Under the pieces are notes generated by a model, which was not told the origin of the DNA, did not search any database, and saw nothing but the letters and a program-made list of their open reading frames with translations. A DNA stretch of 64,000 nucleotides, from positions 682,001-746,000 of the forward strand of contig NW_027102659.1 in NCBI RefSeq assembly GCF_036373705.1, read 5' to 3'. The position numbers and the translations under genes were made by a program. The DNA comes from Amia ocellicauda (Eukaryota; Chordata; Actinopteri; Amiiformes; Amiidae). Positions 1 to 9,856 of this stretch are shown piece by piece. The first letter of the stretch is position 1. The number at the start of each line of letters is the position of its first letter.

Positions 1-3000
1 CCCCAAGCTCTGCAAGAGGCTTTAATGCTTCATCAGAGGGCCGGCTTAAACTCTCAACAGATGGTTGCCTTTTCAGACATCACCAAGTTTGAGGAGTTGT
101 TGTCTTTAAAAATTGTTGTGTGGTACCGTTGTGAGGTAAAGGAAGTATTTGTGAAATTTCAGACACATCCTGAAACCCATACACAGACACTGTTTCTCTT
201 CCTAAGTGATAGTCATTACTTTGGAATAAAGAGTTTGACGGCTTTTTTGGGTTGTTCGTATGTTTGTCATTGGTGTTATAAGGCCTTCAATGATAAGCTT
301 AAGCACCGATGTGACGGTTACTGTAATGTCTGTTTCAATCCGCAATGTCGTAAGGGTTTGGCCCCTACCATCCGATGTAAAGATTGCTTAAGGATTTGTC
401 TCTCAGCGTTCTGTTTTTCCGAACATAAGGTACAGAGGGCCGCTGCTGAGAGGGGTTAAAAAATGGAGTTATTGTGATCAAACTAAATGTTGCCCGCAGT
501 GTTGCCTCCAGTACCGTTTTCATGAGGTTAAACCACACAAATGTCTGGAGCCGAGATGCAGGATCTGTAATGCTGATTTAACCCCGGGGTCCGAACACCA
601 GTGCTTTATTCAGCCGGTTAAAAAGGAGCCGCCGCACAACTGGTATGTCTTTTTTGATTTTGAATGCCGGCAAGAAAACGGGGTCCACGTTGCTAATTAT
701 ATACACTGTATTGACATGTTGGATCGTGAGTGGTCAGCTAGCGGTGAGAGTTGTGTCAGGGATTTCTTTACGCGGTATCGAGGTCCAAAATACCTCAATT
801 ACACATTTATTGCCCACAATGCTAAGGGTTATGATTCTTACATTTTGATGAAGTATCTGGTGGAAAATGGGGTGACCCCAAAAATAATAGCTCAGGGTAG
901 CAAGATCATGTGTTTCACCGACGAAGCTTTCAACTAACGTTACATAGACTTGTTAAATTTCCTCCCCATGAAATTGAGCGCTTTGCCTAAGGCTCTGGGT
1001 TTTGAGGCTCAGAAGAAAGGTTGGTTCTGCCATTTTTTTAATACTAAGGACACTCAAAATTATCAAGGGTCCTACCCGCCCGCCTCTTATTATGGGGTTG
1101 ATACTATGATGTCTCATGAGAGGGAGGAATTCTTTAAATGGTACAATACGGTTAAGGGAGGTGTTTTTGATTTCCGAGAAGAGATGGCCGCTTATTGTAA
1201 AAATGATGTGGTGATCCTTAAAGAAGCCTGTGTGCGTTTCTGCGCCGAGGTTATCAACACATCGGGTCTCAACCCTTTGCAAAGTGTGACCATAGCGTCT
1301 CTCTGCATGAAAATGTATCGGTCCAATTTCTTGCAGAAAAACACTATAGCGGTCACCACTTCTGACAACTATCGTGCTAGACAAAAGAACTTTTCGACTG
1401 TCTCCATACAGTGGGTGGAATACCTGAGTGCCCGGGATAACATCTTCATCAGACATGCTTTAAATCAAGGGGAAGTAAAAATGGGGCCTTACTACTTAGA
1501 CGGTTTTAGCGACGTGTCCGGGCGGCGTACCGCTTATGAGTTTGCCGGTTGTATTTACCATGGCTGTCCTCAGTGCTTCGACCCAAACACCTTTAACCCC
1601 GTAACACTAAAACTCTGCGGTGATATGTACTATGATTTCCAGAAACGAATTGAAACTTTAAAAAACACCTATGGTTTGAACATGCTGGTGATTTGGGAAC
1701 ACGAGTGGACGACCCTGAAGCAACAGGATGCGGGGGTATAACGGTTTATGGAAACCTTGGACTTTCCTGAATGTCTAGAGCCCCGGGATGCGTTATTTGG
1801 GGGTTGTACCAATGCCCTCTGTTTACATTATGAGGTAAAGGAGGGTGAGAGAGTAGATTACTATGATTTCACCAGTCTGTACCCTTATGTCAACAAGACC
1901 AAAATGTACCCGGTGGGGCGTCCAACCATTGTTTATCGTGACTTTCTCGAAATCGGACATTACTTTCGTTTGATCAAAGTCACCATGTACCCTCCTCGCG
2001 AGCTGTTCTTACCCGTGTTGCCTTACAGGTGTTCGGGAAAATTGATGTTCCCACTTTGTAGAACGTGTGTGGAAACTGAAAATCAAACTACCTCTTGTCT
2101 GCACAGTGATGAAGAGAGAGCGCTGACGGGTGTCTGGTGTAGCATTGAGCTTGACAAGGCGGTGGAGAAAGGTTACAGAGTCGGTAAGGTGTATGAGGTT
2201 TGGCATTTTTCTGAAAAAACTGATACTCTTTTTGCTGATTACATTATGACCCATCTGAAAGGGAAACAGGAGGCATCGGGCTATCCCTCATGGTGTGTTG
2301 ACTCCGCGGCCAAAGAGCGATACGTTCAGCAATATTTTGAAAAGGAAGGGATCCGTCTAGAGCCGGGGAACATAACTGTAAACCCCGCCAAGAGACAAAT
2401 GTCCAAACTGATTTTAAACAGTCTGTGGGGTAAGTTTGGGGAAAGAAATTACCGTCTAAACACAACCTTGATTAAAACCCCTGAACTGTTCATAGAATTT
2501 ATGTTTTCCAAACAACATGCAGTATCACACTTTCAATTCTTAAATGACCACGTGGCACAGGTCCAGTGGAGGGCCCCTAAAGATTTCCCCACCAAACAGG
2601 GGAACGTTAATGTTTTCATAGCGGTTTTTACCACGGCTTACGCCCGGCTTGAACTGTACAACTTAATGGATCAGTTGCAGGAACGCACGCTCTATCATGA
2701 TACTGACTCTGTAATCTTTGTCACCAGGCCAGGGGATTGGGTCCCTCCCCTCGGGGACTACCTTGGGGAGTTAACGAGCGAACTAGATCCTCAGGACCAC
2801 ATAGTGGAGTTTGTTTCAGGGGGTCCTAAGACTTACGCATACAGAACGGCTGCGGGTAAGACCTGTATGAAAGTTAAGGGTTTCACTCTGAACCATTGTA
2901 ACAACAAGCTCATTAACATCAAGTCTCTGACGACCCTGGTAGAAAGTTATGTAACGAGAAAGACGCGCCTCCTCGTGAGATTATTACAGCCGGAAATCAG

Positions 3001-3120
3001 ATCTATCGCAATAAAAAGGGGTACACGTTGGAAAATAGATCACTAAACAAACGGTTCAGAGTGGTGTACAATAAAAGAGTGTTGAAGACTGATTATACCA
3101 CTCTGCCTTATGGATATTAG
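1..3120 (+). pseudogene. family B DNA polymerase, copy A (partial, broken)
   Basis: Protein-primed type family B DNA polymerase that would replicate the linear element. Visible landmarks in order are a cysteine/histidine-rich N-terminal zone (CxxCYKAF...HRC type), the exonuclease motif 'FFDFEC' near 650-665, the palm motif 'DFTSLYP' near 1865, the 'NSLWGKFG' motif near 2420 and the catalytic 'YHDTDSV' near 2695. Its 3' end overlaps the start of the ATPase gene by about 11 bases, a junction kept in all copies. The N-terminal end lies outside the window. It is not continuously open and is treated as a fossil. Confidence 0.93.
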
Positions 3121-3781
3121 CGGTGGTTTTGAAAACAGACTTCAACACCCTTTCTCCTGTATTATAGCCGGTCCCTCCAATTCGGGGCAGAGCTATCTTA
3201 TAAAGAACATCATAGAAGATGTGGACGCAACCGTGTCCCAAGCTCTTGACAACATAGTGTGGTGTTACTCTTGCTGGCAACCTCTCTACGATGATTTGGC
3301 TTCGAAAAAAAATAATCTGAAATTTGTGCAAGGTCTCCCCGCCTCGTTGTGTGGTGATGACTTGTTCCCGCCCGGTCAAACTAACCTAGTGATCCTTGAT
3401 GACCTGATGGAGCAGGCCGGTGACAACAGTGAAGTGGAAAAAGCTTTCACAAAGTACACTCATCATAGGAATTTAAGTATTATTTATTTAGTTCAAAATC
3501 TATTTTTTCAAGGTAAAAAAAGCCGCACTATTAATTTATATGCCAATGATATAATTATTTTTAAAAACCCCAGAGATAAACTACAGGTCACCGTCTTGGC
3601 TCGTCAAATGTACCCTAACCAGACCAAGTTCTCTTTGGAGGCATTTGAGGATGCCACCAAAAAACCCTACGGGTACTTGATTGCGGACTTAAAAGCACAA
3701 ACCCCAGAAGACTTTCGCCTCAGAACAGGTTTGTGCCCGCCCGATTGGCCGGCAGTGTATGTGCTAAAGAAAAGGAAATAA
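3110..3781 (+). CDS. FtsK/HerA (A32-like) packaging ATPase, copy A
   Basis: Open frame of 223 residues starting at ATG inside the polymerase tail. The P-loop region lies about 20 residues in ('CIIAGPSNSG'), and a Walker B strand 'NLVILDDL' lies near residue 95. This is the arrangement of the small Polinton ATPase thought to drive genome packaging into the capsid. The next gene starts 6 bases downstream, so the plus-strand genes are tightly packed. Fossil copy; homologues are at 21629 and 38652. Confidence 0.9.
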   Translation: MDISGGFENRLQHPFSCIIAGPSNSGQSYLIKNIIEDVDATVSQALDNIVWCYSCWQPLYDDLASKKNNLKFVQGLPASLCGDDLFPPGQTNLVILDDLMEQAGDNSEVEKAFTKYTHHRNLSIIYLVQNLFFQGKKSRTINLYANDIIIFKNPRDKLQVTVLARQMYPNQTKFSLEAFEDATKKPYGYLIADLKAQTPEDFRLRTGLCPPDWPAVYVLKKRK

Positions 3782-3787
3782 ATAAGA

Positions 3788-4123
3788 ATGTCTGTTCGGA
3801 TTAAAAGAAATCTGCCACTTTTGCAAATGTTATTTGAGAGGAGCCCGCGCCATAGGAAAGCTGTGCTGGCAGGGGCCCCCTCGGATTTGATCGAGACCCT
3901 GTGTGAAATAGCTTTTAACATCTTACGCGGTAATATACCCCTAACCCCTTCTCAACATTCTAAACTCAAAAAACAAAAAGCGGTTATCAAGATCATCGCT
4001 AATAAGAAGTATTCTATTAAAAGAAAAAGAAAGAAGATTAATCAAACCGGGGGTTTTATAGGACCGCTGTTGAGCATAGCCGTGCCTTTCCTAACCAGTC
4101 TTCTAGCTTCCAGAGTGGGTTAA
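3788..4123 (+). CDS. small basic protein with hydrophobic tail, copy A
   Basis: A 111-residue frame. A lysine/arginine cluster ('SIKRKRKKI', about residues 78-86) is followed by 'GGFIGPLLSIAVPFL', a glycine-rich hydrophobic tail. Small proteins of this layout recur beside the ATPase in Polinton-like elements and are suspected virion core or membrane-active proteins. That role is inferred from layout, not shown. It lies between the ATPase and the 247-residue gene with gaps of only a few bases. Confidence 0.7.
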   Translation: MSVRIKRNLPLLQMLFERSPRHRKAVLAGAPSDLIETLCEIAFNILRGNIPLTPSQHSKLKKQKAVIKIIANKKYSIKRKRKKINQTGGFIGPLLSIAVPFLTSLLASRVG

Positions 4124-4125
4124 TA

Positions 4126-4869
4126 ATGGAATATGCTCAGAAAATGTTTTTGATCCCTCAGGAGCAGCTTGAGAAACTGAGAAAAAATGTTGTCGGGCCA
4201 GAGCCCATTAGACAAATGGCCGAAAACAACCTGGACTCTGAAATGAAAGCTATACAGGCCAGGGCCGATTTAAATCAGTATTCCAAAGCCCAGTTGTATA
4301 CCAACACGTTACAGCGCTACCTCCGTCTGGTTAGACAGGGTGAAAAAGATCAAAACATTTTAACTTTAACCATGGCCTCTCAAGAAAATGGTTCTGGGGC
4401 TGATGCGGGGGGTACGGTTGATAAAGATGTTGCGGTGACCGAACCTGTTGAGAGTTCAGAGGGAGATGTTGTAACGGATGTTTTGAGAAACATGCCGGCC
4501 AGAAGCAAAAGACATGCAGAATATATCCTGCACAAAATGGTTCAGAAACCGCGGGTAACGGCTTGGAATGAACAGGGTGAATTTGTTTTTAAAGGACAAC
4601 TGATCAAAGGTTCACACATGTTTGATTTGTTGAAGAGTGTCACTAGCACTAATAAGGTACCCGATAGTCGCCGACCTGTAGGCTGGAATGCTTTCCTACA
4701 GGCGATGGCCTGTCTGAACATGCCCCAATCAACAGTTCCTAACCAGGAAACGCGACAAAAAATCCGTCTGTGTAAAGAGGTGGAGCCTGATCTGACTCCG
4801 ATATCTCATTACTCTGACCGTGCTGAGCGACCATCCTCAGGATCTATCCATCGTTGGGAAGCTTATTAA
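4126..4869 (+). CDS. Polinton-type protein of unknown function, copy A
   Basis: A 247-residue frame beginning 'MEYAQKMFLIPQEQLEKL'. A predicted helical N-terminal third is followed by a low-complexity acidic linker (about residues 85-120), then a domain with 'ITAWNEQGEFVFKGQLI'-like residues (here 'VTAWNEQGEFVFKG') and a C-terminal Ser/Arg-rich tail. Proteins with the start 'YAxKMxLIP' and the 'WNExGExVxKG' strand pair are recurrent in animal Polintons, but their function is unknown to me. It is the last plus-strand gene before the convergent poly(A) zone. Confidence 0.75.
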   Translation: MEYAQKMFLIPQEQLEKLRKNVVGPEPIRQMAENNLDSEMKAIQARADLNQYSKAQLYTNTLQRYLRLVRQGEKDQNILTLTMASQENGSGADAGGTVDKDVAVTEPVESSEGDVVTDVLRNMPARSKRHAEYILHKMVQKPRVTAWNEQGEFVFKGQLIKGSHMFDLLKSVTSTNKVPDSRRPVGWNAFLQAMACLNMPQSTVPNQETRQKIRLCKEVEPDLTPISHYSDRAERPSSGSIHRWEAY

Positions 4870-5048
4870 TCTCATGTTTTTATTTGTCTCCCCTGTAAAT
4901 AATGTCTCGACAAACATTTTTTTATTTTTATTTTTTATTTTTCAAATGTTGTACATTTATTTATACCATAACCCCTGCTTTGTATAAGAATTGTGTTGAA
5001 TAAAAACAAAACTAATGATTCAAAGGCTGTTTTCATTATTTTTTCACC
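4870..5048. terminator. convergent poly(A) zone, copy A
   Basis: AT-rich spacer between the plus-strand replication/packaging genes and the minus-strand virion genes. A plus-strand AATAAA lies at 4999-5004, and T-rich runs offer minus-strand AATAAA-like signals. The same spacer is kept in B (AATAAA 23518-23523) and C (40541-40546). No gene is seen in it. Confidence 0.7.
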
Positions 5049-5621
5049 TTAACACGCATGACATCTTTTAAAATCCTCACAAGAACACCCCATCTGTATA
5101 CACGGCTGGCTAGGGTCGTAAGTCATTGTGTTATAAGGGGGGGTCCACAGTGTCCTGACAAACTCTGCCACTTTTTTATCATTTTGGCCTAAATCCTCAC
5201 TGTACAAGGCCATAATATCGGGGTATGACCTTCCTTTAGATCTATGATATAAGAAAAACACACAGTGTTGACCACAAGTGAAGGTCTGAAGACTTTGTAC
5301 TTGACGACCGCTGTAAATGGTTTCTTGACAGTTGTTGAGCAGAAAGTTATTGATCTTCCGAGGGAAAGGTCTGAAATCCGGGGGGTTTGCATAGGAATCA
5401 AAAAATTCACCACGGTGGTCCTCCCTTAGATAAATAGCCAGCCAATGTTCTCCGGGCATATTTTTAGGGTGTGTGTTGATTATGTACATTGCAGGTAAAT
5501 TCTTGATCTTAAATTTAGGCAGCTGATCGCAGGCGTAGACTCCTTGAAACAGTTTCCGTGAGCCGGCCAGGGCATTCATGATGTGGTTGAGCTCTCTGGT
5601 GTTCATTTTAATAATAATCAT
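5049..5621 (-). CDS. adenain-like cysteine protease, copy A
   Basis: A 190-residue frame starting ATG ('MIIIKMNTREL'). It shows the adenovirus protease pattern: the catalytic His in 'GEHWLAIYL' (about residue 59), an acidic residue in 'EFFDSYG/A', and the catalytic Cys in 'CGQHCVFFLYHR' (about residues 116-127). Adenain-type proteases mature the capsid and core proteins. The C-terminal tail is unusually cysteine-rich ('MGCSCEDFKRCHAC'). The start overlaps the major capsid gene's 3' end by about 14 bases. Confidence 0.92.
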   Translation of the reverse strand: MIIIKMNTRELNHIMNALAGSRKLFQGVYACDQLPKFKIKNLPAMYIINTHPKNMPGEHWLAIYLREDHRGEFFDSYANPPDFRPFPRKINNFLLNNCQETIYSGRQVQSLQTFTCGQHCVFFLYHRSKGRSYPDIMALYSEDLGQNDKKVAEFVRTLWTPPYNTMTYDPSQPCIQMGCSCEDFKRCHAC

Positions 5622-6915
5622 ACATAACGTTTCTCCTCTGATTCACCTCAATAATGTTGTCAAACACTGCATACACGACCATATTTACAGTGCGTGGTAG
5701 AGGCTGCTTGAAACGCATCTCCAAACGCATATTGCCCGTCTTCATCAGTGAAAAATGTTGTCCACACTCTTCGTCAGGGGTCAGGTTGAAACCGTACAGG
5801 GTGTAACCGCTGCAGTATTCCCGGCGATCGATCAGCAGAGTTTGATCCTTGAGATGGCGACCCGTAGCCAGTACTAGACTGTCATATTCACGAACCGCAT
5901 TGCCGATTTCAAAGTCAGGTTGAAAAGGTCTGGATGGAACCTGCACACCATCGACGTACAACGCTATAAATTCCGCGTTATAATGTTTAAAGTTAAAGGG
6001 GTTCTTGTTGTAAACCCCGGTAAATGCATCATTATCTTCGAGACCTATAATAACCTGTTTTGGGAGCTGTCCTAGAAACAGATTTTCCTGGTTCATCACC
6101 CGTGTCCCTGCGGGGATACTGTGGACTTTCATATAGACTCTTTCAATCGGGTACTTGGCGTTTGCCGTCATTAACGCCTGCGCGTGTCCTAGTTTAACCG
6201 CCGGGGAGACGGACACTTTTTTCACAAACAGCGAGGCCGATAATATGGTCAGTTTATATTTTTCAGTATCAGGGGTCATCAGACAAAAAGCACTTTTACT
6301 ACGGATCATTTTAATTTTAATGTCTACCCCGTTGAGCATGAGTTTTTCTTGGAAAAATATGTCTGCATGGATATGCCCCATTAGCTCAAAGGTCCTCCCT
6401 TCTGTTGAAAAGGCCGTTCTTTTTTGCAAACCCTTATTGAGTCCCTCTGGATCCTTGTCGTCCATAGCTTCCGGAATGTCTTTGAAGAAAAGGCCGGGGC
6501 TGAACTGTTTGCTTAGGGTCTCCTCACTATAATTAAGTATACACTCCATCATGGCTCTATAGGGGTAAGTATTGCTGCTTTGACTAATGAGCCGATCTCC
6601 CAGGGTCACATCCACCTGTGAAAACATGGTGGCCACCGGGTAATTGATGACCCCAGCGTTGGTCGTCTTCTCGATTGCATCGCCATCCTCATCAGTCACT
6701 TTACAGTTCATTAAAATAAATGTGTTATTCAAATCAATATAATCCTCGCCATTGCCAGCTATAAAAAACTCCAGAGGGGCCGTGTCTGAAATTGCAGAAA
6801 GAGGGGGAATCTCTACATATATGCTCTTATCTATACTCGTTTGAGTGTATGGAACTGTAAACAGATCCAGTTCTGATTTGACGCATTCTTCCGATAGACT
6901 GTGGACAAAAGACAT
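5608..6915 (-). CDS. major capsid protein (double jelly-roll type), copy A
   Basis: A 435-residue open frame from ATG ('MSFVHSLSEECVKSELDLF'), the most complete capsid frame in the window. The N-terminal 'DLFTVPYTQTSIDKS' and the following 'FIAGNGEDYIDLNNT' are typical of Polinton/adintovirus major capsid proteins, whose fold is a double jelly roll forming hexon-like trimers. Its length fits the smaller Polinton capsids. It lies between the pX/pVI-like gene upstream and the protease downstream, the usual virion block order. Fossil copy. Confidence 0.9.
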   Translation of the reverse strand: MSFVHSLSEECVKSELDLFTVPYTQTSIDKSIYVEIPPLSAISDTAPLEFFIAGNGEDYIDLNNTFILMNCKVTDEDGDAIEKTTNAGVINYPVATMFSQVDVTLGDRLISQSSNTYPYRAMMECILNYSEETLSKQFSPGLFFKDIPEAMDDKDPEGLNKGLQKRTAFSTEGRTFELMGHIHADIFFQEKLMLNGVDIKIKMIRSKSAFCLMTPDTEKYKLTILSASLFVKKVSVSPAVKLGHAQALMTANAKYPIERVYMKVHSIPAGTRVMNQENLFLGQLPKQVIIGLEDNDAFTGVYNKNPFNFKHYNAEFIALYVDGVQVPSRPFQPDFEIGNAVREYDSLVLATGRHLKDQTLLIDRREYCSGYTLYGFNLTPDEECGQHFSLMKTGNMRLEMRFKQPLPRTVNMVVYAVFDNIIEVNQRRNVMYDYY

Positions 6916-6917
6916 GT

Positions 6918-7407
6918 TTAAAAGATGTATCCTGAGGCTCTATTTTTCTTTCTTTGATACTTTCTTTATGCAGGTTTTTTCTTGTGCTGCTTCCTTCTCC
7001 GAGTGTTTCCACGATATGTTGGAGAATGAGAGATTCTTCGTTTTTTGTTAGCCACGGATCTTTGTCGCCCCCTGGTGGACACATGCTGTTTCTTCTTTTA
7101 CCCCCCCTCCTCGCCATTACCATGAGACCCGAACCCTCCTGATGCTCATGGCTAGCTGCCCGGTTCATAACATTGGTGAACACGTCACTAACAATATTTT
7201 TAGCCGCTGATTTCAAGTGGGGTCTGGCTATAGCAAAGCCTCTCTTAAGCAGGGGTATGGCCATTCTAAAGAGACCACGAAAGAGTCCTCCTCGACCGGC
7301 GCCATACATTGTGGGGGCTCCTACAATACCGGGCAAGCCGTTCCATCTTGCATCTTGTAATAATCCACATAGGCGCTAGGATCTACATAACCCCTCGAGG
7401 TAGCCAT
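6918..7407 (-). pseudogene. pX/pVI-like basic virion protein, copy A (broken)
   Basis: The span corresponds to the gene that is open in copy D (52053-52541). The start is placed at the ATG of 'MATSRGYVDPSAYVDYYK'. A glycine/hydrophobic patch ('GGLFRGLFRMAVPLLKRG' type) is followed by a Lys/Arg-rich tail, the layout of adenovirus minor core proteins pVI/pX. It would bind DNA or act on membranes inside the particle, which is inference from layout. Not continuously open in this copy. Confidence 0.7.
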
Positions 7408-7408
7408 T

Positions 7409-8141
7409 TTAATAATGTACACACTGTTTCAGGGGTCGAAAATGTAGTTTGACATTAACTTTACCGAAGCGGAAGGGTACGTTGATATTCTGATCCGATT
7501 ATACTTCGATCGTGATGTTGTCAAAGTGGGTCTTTGAGACTGGTACGTAGTGTGGTTTGTCATAAGTAATTGTGACCATGTCATTGCTTTTACCTTTAAT
7601 AAGTACATTTCTCAAAAGGGGGACATAACTATCCCCGACCCTCTGGTGGGTTATGATATCCGTATACACATAAAGAGTGTAAAAGCCGCCCCACCACTTC
7701 TGAGAACCTGCTCTCTGTGTCAGAATAGAACCCAAATATACGCCCCAGTTGGCCGCTGGTTTGAATGCTAATACCTGGTTTTGACACCTTGTACACTCTG
7801 TTTTTAATAGGGTTGTAATATAGCTTGATGTTGGGGGTGCCTTCTGAGAACTGTTTATGCATCTCATCTAATATTTTATCCACATTGTCATAATAACCTC
7901 CTTGTATCGTGAATGTCCATTGACTCTTTTTAACATCATCAAAAATGGCAAAGGTGGCATCCGTATCTTGTAAAACAGCCCAAGTGTAAGGATACTGTAT
8001 TTCCGCCAACCCCACTTCCCACGACCCCCTTAGATCTATAGATTTTCCAAATTGTACCGTGTAACTGGATATTTCATTTTTAGGATATATATCGAGAGAG
8101 GCATTACTGGGTAGAGTCACGTAGAAGCCTCCTGATTCCAT
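7409..8141 (-). pseudogene. penton-like minor capsid protein, copy A (broken)
   Basis: The conserved N-terminus 'ESGGFYVTLPSNASLD' followed by 'SWEVGLAEIQYPYTW' is the signature of Polinton penton (single jelly-roll) proteins that close the capsid vertices. The start is placed at the methionine heading this motif, about 47 bases beyond the integrase stop, rather than at an in-frame methionine that overlaps the integrase. The C-terminal part ends beside the pX/pVI-like start. Broken. Confidence 0.85.
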
Positions 8142-8187
8142 CTTGAGAATCGAAAGTAATGCCCCCAACACACCCGCGGGCATGTTG

Positions 8188-9279
8188 TTATAAGGATTGA
8201 ATATCGCAAACCTGTTGTTCCGGGACCCAACTATTGAACTTTTCAGGCCATCCAAGCCATTTCATCAACACATATTTTTTCCGGTTCTGGGTTTTTTCAG
8301 CTAATATCTTTTCAACTCTGTATACACTGTCTTTACCCACAATAATTTTTTGTAACTTGGCTTCGTAAAACGTTCCTTCTATATCCTCCCTGTCATAGTC
8401 TTTTAACCGGTACACGGGGGGGTCTCTAGCCAACTGTTCGGTAATTGTAAAATATTCGTCAGAAAATGTTTCTTCATAACCTTTGGCAAAAGTACTCCTT
8501 AGCTTTGAAACGCGAACCACATCACCGATGTTGAACTAATAAGTAGTTTTTCCCTTCTTAATAAATGGTCCGTATAATTTTTTATAGACCTTAAAAGAAT
8601 TACTTTGATCAACATCTAAAGGCTTCATTTTAATACTGGTGTGATACCCTTGGTTGTAAGCATCGATAAAATCCTGAACTTTATCAAAATACTTGAACGT
8701 GTTGACCGCTGTAAAATATCTCCACATTTTGGTCTTTATGGTGCGGTTAAACCTCTCCAATACCGATGCCCTAAGCTCATTACCGGTGGTGAAATGATGT
8801 ATTTTGTGTCTCTTCAGTAGATTCTGAAATTCTCTGTTGAGAAACTCTTTTCCTTTATCAGTCTGCAGTTTTTTAGGACATCGACCCTGGGACAATATAT
8901 CCTCAAAGGCCCTTGTCACCGCCCGACCTGTTTTATTATGTAGAATGCGAGCCCAGGCATATTTTGATAACACATCGATACACATCAACATCAATTTGTG
9001 ACCATTGTTATGTTTTGATAAATTTGACATATCGACTAGATCCATTTGCCATTGTGAATCTATGTCAGTTGCATATACGCGGTTTCTTTTAAAGTTAATC
9101 CTGAGAGGTTTATGTAAGGTATAGGCGTCTTGTTCCCGTAACCATTCTGAAACAACCACATCATTAACCTTCACTCCGGCCTCAGCGAGTCCTCTTTGAA
9201 AACCCTTCTTACCTGCCAAACCCCCAATCTTGGCTGGGTTGTAGTATAGTTCCTGCATTTGGGGAGCTTGCCGAGTCAT
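8188..9279 (-). pseudogene. rve integrase with chromodomain, copy A (broken)
   Basis: Retroviral-type (rve) integrase as found in Polintons, which would insert the element into host DNA. Visible parts are 'ATDIDSQWQMDLVDM' (first Asp), 'LQTDKGKEFLN' (second Asp), the Glu in 'ERFNRT', and a C-terminal chromodomain ('YVLMKWLGWPEKFNSWVPE'). The start is placed at the ATG of 'MTRQAPQMQEL', since the longer frame begins with GTG. Broken here; open homologues are in B and D. Confidence 0.93.
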
Positions 9280-9318
9280 TCTGTCAAATAACCACACAGA
9301 CCCACACTATGCGCAAAG

Positions 9319-9326
9319 TTTTTATA
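9319..9326 (-). promoter_or_regulatory. TATA box of integrase, copy A
   Basis: TATAAAAA on the minus strand about 40 bases upstream of the integrase ATG. The same box stands in B (27820-27827), C (44808-44815) and D (54453-54460), so it is a family feature. Confidence 0.6.
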
Positions 9327-9334
9327 CAAGGTTT

Positions 9335-9340
9335 TTTATT
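9335..9340 (-). terminator. poly(A) signal of accessory block, copy A
   Basis: Minus-strand AATAAA just downstream of the three accessory genes and directly upstream of the integrase TATA box. It separates an accessory transcription unit from the integrase unit. Confidence 0.5.
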
Positions 9341-9451
9341 CAACTTCAGGAGAGCAGATACCCCTTTTTAGACATTTGAGAAAAGTATAACATACACAAC
9401 AATTTTTTCTACGGTCCAGACAAAAAGAAATCAGATGATTGGTTACTTGAT

Positions 9452-9844
9452 CTATATCAACAAATATACCTGTTTCTTTATCTTGTAGGCACACACCTCA
9501 GTTACATATGTAAATAAAACAACAATATGACCTATTTTAAAAGTAAATAGAGGTGTATTAAACATGCTCAGTAAAAGGTCATACAGATGTTGATGAAATG
9601 GCCTAATATCATTCTTGGCCCCCTTGAGCGCTTCATCCCAGTGTTCGTACCCCCCGGTCTTTGTTACAGCAGCCATTAACTTTTCCAGGTTTGAAAGTTG
9701 ATCCTCATCGATGGTTAAATCTGTAGAGAAAAGGCTCGCGTTGGCTACTTTTCTGTCAAGCACATGGTGTAATAGCGCTCTCAGGTTAGCTGCAGAGTGT
9801 TGATGACAGAACCAGTTGCAGAAGCAGTCCAGAACATTCCCCAT
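9452..9844 (-). CDS. accessory protein 1, possible Bcl-2-like, copy A
   Basis: Frame of about 130 residues from ATG ('MGNVLDCFCNWFCHQ'). It appears helical throughout. The segment 'IGHIVVLFTYVTEVC' near the C-terminus resembles the BH1 region of Bcl-2 proteins (pattern NWGRIVALFxFxxxxC), and the upstream helix 'FHQHLYDLLLSMF' would sit where the preceding helix lies. Some adintoviruses are reported to carry Bcl-2 homologues, which makes an anti-apoptotic role conceivable. The resemblance is weak and judged by eye; a family-specific orphan is equally possible. The gene is followed by a poly(A) signal. Confidence 0.5.
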   Translation of the reverse strand: MGNVLDCFCNWFCHQHSAANLRALLHHVLDRKVANASLFSTDLTIDEDQLSNLEKLMAAVTKTGGYEHWDEALKGAKNDIRPFHQHLYDLLLSMFNTPLFTFKIGHIVVLFTYVTEVCAYKIKKQVYLLI

Positions 9845-9856
9845 GTTCAAAGTCCC

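Noticed and set aside
953-1456. Minus-strand open frame of 167 codons inside the polymerase gene
   Set aside because: Exact antisense of the polymerase coding sequence, recurring in each copy only because the polymerase is repeated; no family features.
6155-6532. Plus-strand frame of 125 codons antisense to the capsid gene
   Set aside because: Shadow of the conserved major capsid sequence on the other strand; no start context or motif.
8142-8255. Upstream methionine ('MDGLKSS') as penton start
   Set aside because: It lies within the end of the integrase gene, and the family's usual N-terminus begins at 'ESGGFYVTLPSNAS'.
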